Source: CALZJC01 sp041574955
GTDB lineage: Bacteria; Acidobacteriota; Thermoanaerobaculia; Multivoradales; JAHEKO01
Direction: 5' to 3'
DNA length: 7,545 nucleotides
Assembly: GCA_041574955.1 (NCBI GenBank)
Contig: JBFGNS010000185.1
Span: forward strand, 1 to 7,545
Position 1 is the first letter of the stretch; the number at the start of each line of letters is the position of its first letter. The notes below the pieces were generated by a model. That model had not been told where the DNA came from. It saw only the letters and a program-made list of their open reading frames with translations, and did no database searches. Positions 4,508 through 7,545 of this stretch are shown piece by piece. A program made the position numbers and the translations under genes.

Positions 4508-5692
4508 ATGGGCGACAGGCAGGGCCGCCCCGGCGAAGAGCTCCGGGTGCCGTTAGAGCAGGCGATTGCCCTGCGCTTCCTCCACCTGAACGACTTCGTC
4601 GACGAGCTGTCGGCCAACGTATCGGCGGGTGGCATGTTCCTGCGCACGGGGAACCCGCATCCGGTGGGCTCGATCTTCGAGTTCGAGTTCCGGCTGGGCG
4701 ACGACTTCACGCTGATCGAGGGCAAGGCCCAGGTGGTCTGGGTCCGCCGGCGCCCCGACGGTGACCGGCCGGCGGGCATGGGCGTGCGGTTCGTCGAGCT
4801 GGACGACGAGAGCCGGCGGGTGGTCCTGCGGATGGTCGCCGAGCACGCCGGGCGCGGCGGCGATCCGTTCGAGCTCGAGGACGGGGGCCGCTCGGAAGCC
4901 GCGGCGGGAGCGAAGGACGGCAGCGCGGAGCCGGCGGTTGCCGCTTCCGCCACCGCCGAGGACGAGCTCGACGCCAAGCCGCCGCCGCGGGACGCTGCAC
5001 CAGCTGGGCCCGTCACCGCGGCCGACGACCCGACCGACAACGCCACCGGCGCCTCCGCGCCGGCGCCCACCGAGCCCGGTCCATCGCGCGAGCTCCCGGG
5101 CGCGGCCGCCGACCCACCGACCGACTCCCGCGGCGGGCGCCGCCGGCGCGCCGGGCTGGCCTGGCTGCTGGCCGCGGCAGCGCTCGCCGTCGCCACGCTG
5201 CTATGGCTAGAGCCCGCCCCCGGGATCCCGGAAGCGACGTCACCCGCGGCGGCGAGCGACGCCGCACCGATCCCGGCGGCACCGCCGGCGCCGACCCTCG
5301 CGGCTGCGGAGGCGGAGGAGTCGGAGCCCGCCGCGCCGATACCGCCAAAGCCGCTGGACGAGGTGCTCGCGGCGGTCCAGTCGTGGGCCGCCAGCTGGTC
5401 CGAGCAGCGCCCCGACGAATACCTCGTCCACTACTCCGCCGACTTCCGCCCGGCCGACGGCAGCGCTCGGCACCGCTGGGAGCAGCTGCGACGCAGCCGC
5501 ATCCTGGCGCCGGACTGGATCGAGGTCGGCCTGGCCTTCCTCGAGCCCGAGCTGCTCGACCCGCGAACCGCGCGGGTGCGCTTCGTCCAATCGTACGAGT
5601 CGGACACCTACCGCGACGTGGTGCGCAAGCAGATCGAGCTCAAGCGCGAGCAGGACGGCTGGAAGATCGTCGGCGAGGTGGTCACGCCCTGA
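4508..5692 (+). CDS. PilZ-family protein with membrane segment and C-terminal NTF2-like domain
   Basis: A 394-residue protein. Residues 10-112 match the PilZ-like paralogous family known from Myxococcus (TIGR02266 type): ELSANVSAGGMFLRT, PVGSIFEFEF, GKAQVVWVR, PAGMGVRFVELD. The N-x-S-x-x-G motif is present at N37-S39-G42, but the preceding RxxxR that contacts c-di-GMP is not evident, so ligand binding is uncertain. Residues 113-210 are an acidic Ala/Pro-rich linker, probably disordered. RRRR at 211-214 precedes a single membrane helix at 215-233, which orients the N-terminus inside. A second Ala/Pro linker leads to residues 284-393, an NTF2-like domain of the kind found at the C-terminus of some L,D-transpeptidases and TPR proteins (VQSWAASWSEQ, YLVHYSADFRP, RHRWEQLRRSRI, VRFVQSYESDTYRD, WKIVGE). 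That domain would lie outside the membrane. The gene follows a terminator and converges on the ArsR gene 23 bases away. An inside-to-outside signalling role is inference. Confidence 0.85.
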   Translation: MGDRQGRPGEELRVPLEQAIALRFLHLNDFVDELSANVSAGGMFLRTGNPHPVGSIFEFEFRLGDDFTLIEGKAQVVWVRRRPDGDRPAGMGVRFVELDDESRRVVLRMVAEHAGRGGDPFELEDGGRSEAAAGAKDGSAEPAVAASATAEDELDAKPPPRDAAPAGPVTAADDPTDNATGASAPAPTEPGPSRELPGAAADPPTDSRGGRRRRAGLAWLLAAAALAVATLLWLEPAPGIPEATSPAAASDAAPIPAAPPAPTLAAAEAEESEPAAPIPPKPLDEVLAAVQSWAASWSEQRPDEYLVHYSADFRPADGSARHRWEQLRRSRILAPDWIEVGLAFLEPELLDPRTARVRFVQSYESDTYRDVVRKQIELKREQDGWKIVGEVVTP

Positions 5693-5715
5693 ACCGGCTG
5701 GCGGCGCCGGCCGCG

Positions 5716-6069
5716 CTACCAGACGCGCCAGGCGGAGGGTCGCTCCTCTGCGGTCGGCCGGCGGCGCCTGCGCGCCGCGCTCCGCACCCGCCGTCGCGGC
5801 ACCGCCGACAGGGCGGTGATCCACTCGCCGACCGGCGCCAGCGGCGCGGTCTCGAGCCGGTAGACGCGCTCGCGCCCGCGTCGCTCCTCACTCACCAGAC
5901 CGGCGTCGCGCAGCAGCTTCAGGTGCTTGGAGACCGCCGGTCGGCTGACCGTGAAGCGCGCAGCCAGCCGTCCCACCGGCTTGGGTCCCGACCACAGGCT
6001 CTGCAGCAGCGCCCGCCGGACCGGATCGGCCAGCGCTCGGAAGATCTCCTGCCTCTCATTCGTAACCAT
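5716..6069 (-). CDS. ArsR-type winged-helix repressor without metal-binding cysteines
   Basis: A 117-residue DNA-binding protein. Residues 5-30 (RQEIFRALADPVRRALLQSL) and the helix-turn-helix at about 32-55 (VGRLAARFTVSRPAVSKHLKLLRDAGLV), followed by a wing at 58-72 (VSEERRGRERVYRL), are typical ArsR features. There is no cysteine at all, so it is not a classical arsenic- or cadmium-type sensor; such metal-independent members often sit beside SRPBCC genes, which is not seen here. After GEWI (81-84) the usual helix rich in W, E and R is replaced by an Arg-rich tail (91-117) ending in AWRVW. I found no frameshift that restores a standard end. The gene diverges from the FAD-oxidase gene across 52 bases, so it may control that gene and itself. 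Confidence 0.87.
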   Translation of the reverse strand: MVTNERQEIFRALADPVRRALLQSLWSGPKPVGRLAARFTVSRPAVSKHLKLLRDAGLVSEERRGRERVYRLETAPLAPVGEWITALSAVPRRRVRSAARRRRRPTAEERPSAWRVW

Positions 6070-6076
6070 GCGTTCA

Positions 6077-6082
6077 ATAATA
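6077..6082 (-). promoter_or_regulatory. Putative -10 element of the ArsR gene, implying a leaderless transcript
   Basis: On the minus strand TATTAT occurs 7 bases before the ATG at 6069, in the only AT-rich stretch of this region. A start site 6-7 bases downstream would coincide with the ATG. No Shine-Dalgarno is present. The -35 is not clear. Confidence 0.5.
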
Positions 6083-6121
6083 GCACAGCCCCGGCCACGA
6101 AGCGTAACTGGATGGCTACCC

Positions 6122-7545
6122 ATGGATGCACCAGCCGCGCCCCGGCGTAGCCTCGACCGCTGGGGCTTCGAGGGCGAGCGCTTCGAGGTACCCCCGCCGC
6201 TGGCCGCCTGGCTGGCCCAGCGGTTGGGCGAGAGCGAGCCGGGCGCTCCCGCCGGCCGGGCCGCGCCGCCGCCCGGCCGACCGCTGCCCGAGCTGCCCGC
6301 CGCGACCTCGATCGACCCGGCCGATCGGCTGGCCCACTCCCGCGGACGAGGGCTCACCGACCTGATCCGTCTGCGCACCGGCACCGTGCCCGCGCTACCG
6401 GACGCGGTGGTGCGCCCGGCCGACCACGGCCAGCTCGCCGACCTGCTGAACGCCTGTGCGCGCCACGGCGTGCGCGTGGTGCCGTGGGGCGGCGGCACCT
6501 CGGTGACCGGCGGCGTCAACCCCCGTCCGGACGGGCGGCCGCTGGTGACCGTCGACCTGGAGCAGCTGAGCGGCTTGCTCGACCTGGATCTCGAGGCCGG
6601 TTTGGCCCGGTTCGCAGCCGGCACCCCCGGCCCGGCGGTCGAGCGGCCGCTGGCGAGGCGCGGCCTGACCCTCGGACACTTCCCGCAGTCGTGGGAGCTG
6701 TCCACCGTGGGCGGCTGGGTCGCGACCCGCGCCTCGGGGCAGGAGTCGCTGCGCTACGGCGGCATCGAGCGTCTGTTGGCCGGCGTCGAGCTGATCGCAC
6801 CCGGGGGGCGGCTGCGTCTCGCCGCCCAGCCGGCCACCGCCACCGGTCCCGACCTGCGGCAGCTGGTGCTGGGCAGCGAGGGGCGGCTGGGGGTGATCGC
6901 CTCGGCTACGCTGCGGGTGAGCCCGCTGCCCGAGCGCCACGAGGTCAGGGCGGCCCTGATGCCGGGCTGGCCGGAAGGCCTGCTGGCGGTACGAGAGCTG
7001 GTGCGCGAGCGGCTTCCGCTCAGCCTGCTGCGGCTGTCGGACGGTCCCGAGACCGCGGCGGCGCTGGCGGTCGGGCTGGCGGGGCGGCGCCTGGCGGCCG
7101 CCCTGCTCGACCGGCTGCGAGCGCGGCGGGGCGGCGGCAGCCTGCTGCTGTACGGGGCGGCCGGCGACCGCCGGCGGGTGGCGGGCGCGCTCGCCCGCTG
7201 CCGCACCGTTCTGCGCCGCCACCGCGGCCTGCCGCTCGGCGCCGGCCCCGGCCGGCGCTGGCTGGCCGACCGCTTCCGCCACCCCTACCTGCGCGATGCC
7301 CTGCTCGATCGCGGCGTGGCGGTGGACACCCTCGAGACCGCGGCTCCGTGGAGCGGCCTCGAGCCGCTGGCCGAAGCGGTGCGCGGCGCTCTCGAGTCCG
7401 CCGCCGCCCGAGCCGGCGAGCGGTGCGTGGTGATGACCCACGTCAGCCACCCGTATCCGGACGGCGCATCGCTCTACTTCAGTTTCTTCTTCCGCTGCCC
7501 GGTCGACCCCGACGCGGCGTGCGCCCGCTGGGCGCAGCTCAAGCG
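6122..7545 (+). CDS. FAD-linked oxidase of the alkyl-DHAP synthase type, 3' end outside the window
   Basis: The first 474 codons are present, open to the window end, from the ATG at 6122. That start gives an N-terminus RRSLDRWGFEGERFEVPPPL (8-27) like that of alkyldihydroxyacetonephosphate-synthase (AGPS) homologs. Family features: HSRGRGLTDLIRLRTG (72-87), FAD-binding loop PWGGGTSVTGGV (121-132), GHFPQSWELSTVGGWVATRASGQES (185-209, with RYGGIE next), GSEGRLGVI (251-259), DTLETAAPW (402-410) and MTHVSHPYPDGASLYFSF (438-455). The eukaryotic enzyme swaps an acyl for an alkyl chain on dihydroxyacetone phosphate in ether-lipid synthesis. Bacterial members are mostly uncharacterised FAD oxidoreductases, so the exact substrate is open. 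The late His-rich catalytic stretch lies beyond the window. GGATGG at 6109-6114 is a weak ribosome site. The gene diverges from the ArsR regulator, which may control it. Confidence 0.88.
   Translation, partial: MDAPAAPRRSLDRWGFEGERFEVPPPLAAWLAQRLGESEPGAPAGRAAPPPGRPLPELPAATSIDPADRLAHSRGRGLTDLIRLRTGTVPALPDAVVRPADHGQLADLLNACARHGVRVVPWGGGTSVTGGVNPRPDGRPLVTVDLEQLSGLLDLDLEAGLARFAAGTPGPAVERPLARRGLTLGHFPQSWELSTVGGWVATRASGQESLRYGGIERLLAGVELIAPGGRLRLAAQPATATGPDLRQLVLGSEGRLGVIASATLRVSPLPERHEVRAALMPGWPEGLLAVRELVRERLPLSLLRLSDGPETAAALAVGLAGRRLAAALLDRLRARRGGGSLLLYGAAGDRRRVAGALARCRTVLRRHRGLPLGAGPGRRWLADRFRHPYLRDALLDRGVAVDTLETAAPWSGLEPLAEAVRGALESAAARAGERCVVMTHVSHPYPDGASLYFSFFFRCPVDPDAACARWAQLK

Noticed and set aside
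5693..5715. GC-rich hairpin between the convergent PilZ and ArsR genes as a bidirectional terminator
   Set aside because: The CCGGC/GCCGG stem is short and no T tract follows on either strand.
6061..6108. Direct repeat CGTAAC (6061-6066 and 6103-6108) around the divergent ArsR/oxidase promoters as an operator
   Set aside because: Six bases is too short to stand out, and one copy lies inside the ArsR coding start. No inverted-repeat operator of the usual ArsR kind could be found.
6395..7450. Long minus-strand open frame opposite the FAD oxidase
   Set aside because: It is a shadow of the plus-strand oxidase, whose motifs are unmistakable. The Gln/Arg/Ala-rich translation shows no family features.

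Overview
The window is about 70% GC with strongly GC-biased third codon positions. It carries soluble zinc-knuckle proteins in several paralogous copies, a secreted subtilase with octapeptide repeats, a stand-alone HD-GYP protein and a PilZ-TM-NTF2-like fusion. From memory, this mix is most like Acidobacteriota (Thermoanaerobaculia-like) or possibly Myxococcota. That placement is inference: there is no rRNA or other marker gene in the window.

Positions 1-2987 look like one plus-strand operon of three genes: a 238-residue zinc-knuckle plus beta-domain protein (A), an exported subtilisin-family protease, and an HD-GYP phosphodiesterase. Gaps are 35 and 28 bases, and each gene has a clear Shine-Dalgarno. 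The protease is the most unusual gene. It has a complete Asp/His/Asn/Ser catalytic set, but the octapeptide QSSTAILE occurs seven times in three clusters: two copies between prodomain and catalytic domain, and five in a long insert between the catalytic Asp and His.

Positions 2988-4447 hold two more paralogs of gene A in tandem (B and C), each preceded by the same bipartite promoter-like motif, TATATCAGA-N15-CCCTATAGA, and followed by a strong intrinsic terminator at 4412-4447. B has lost the zinc ligands and its reading frame runs through the promoter motif of C. A keeps a diverged copy of the -10 half at the window's left edge, so the three paralogs may form one regulon.

Positions 4448-5692 hold a PilZ-family protein with a single membrane segment and an outer NTF2-like domain. 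With the HD-GYP protein this gives two c-di-GMP-type proteins within 2.5 kb. Facing it is a small ArsR-type regulator (minus strand, 5716-6069) with an unusual Arg-rich tail. Diverging from that regulator, across 52 bases, is an FAD-dependent alkyl-DHAP-synthase-like oxidase that runs off the right end.

Working model (inference): paralogs A, B and C are cytoplasmic factors resembling zinc-binding anti-sigma domains fused to a beta-rich domain. They are co-expressed with, and may control or accompany, an exported self-processing protease. The right third (ArsR/oxidase) looks like an unrelated transcription unit.
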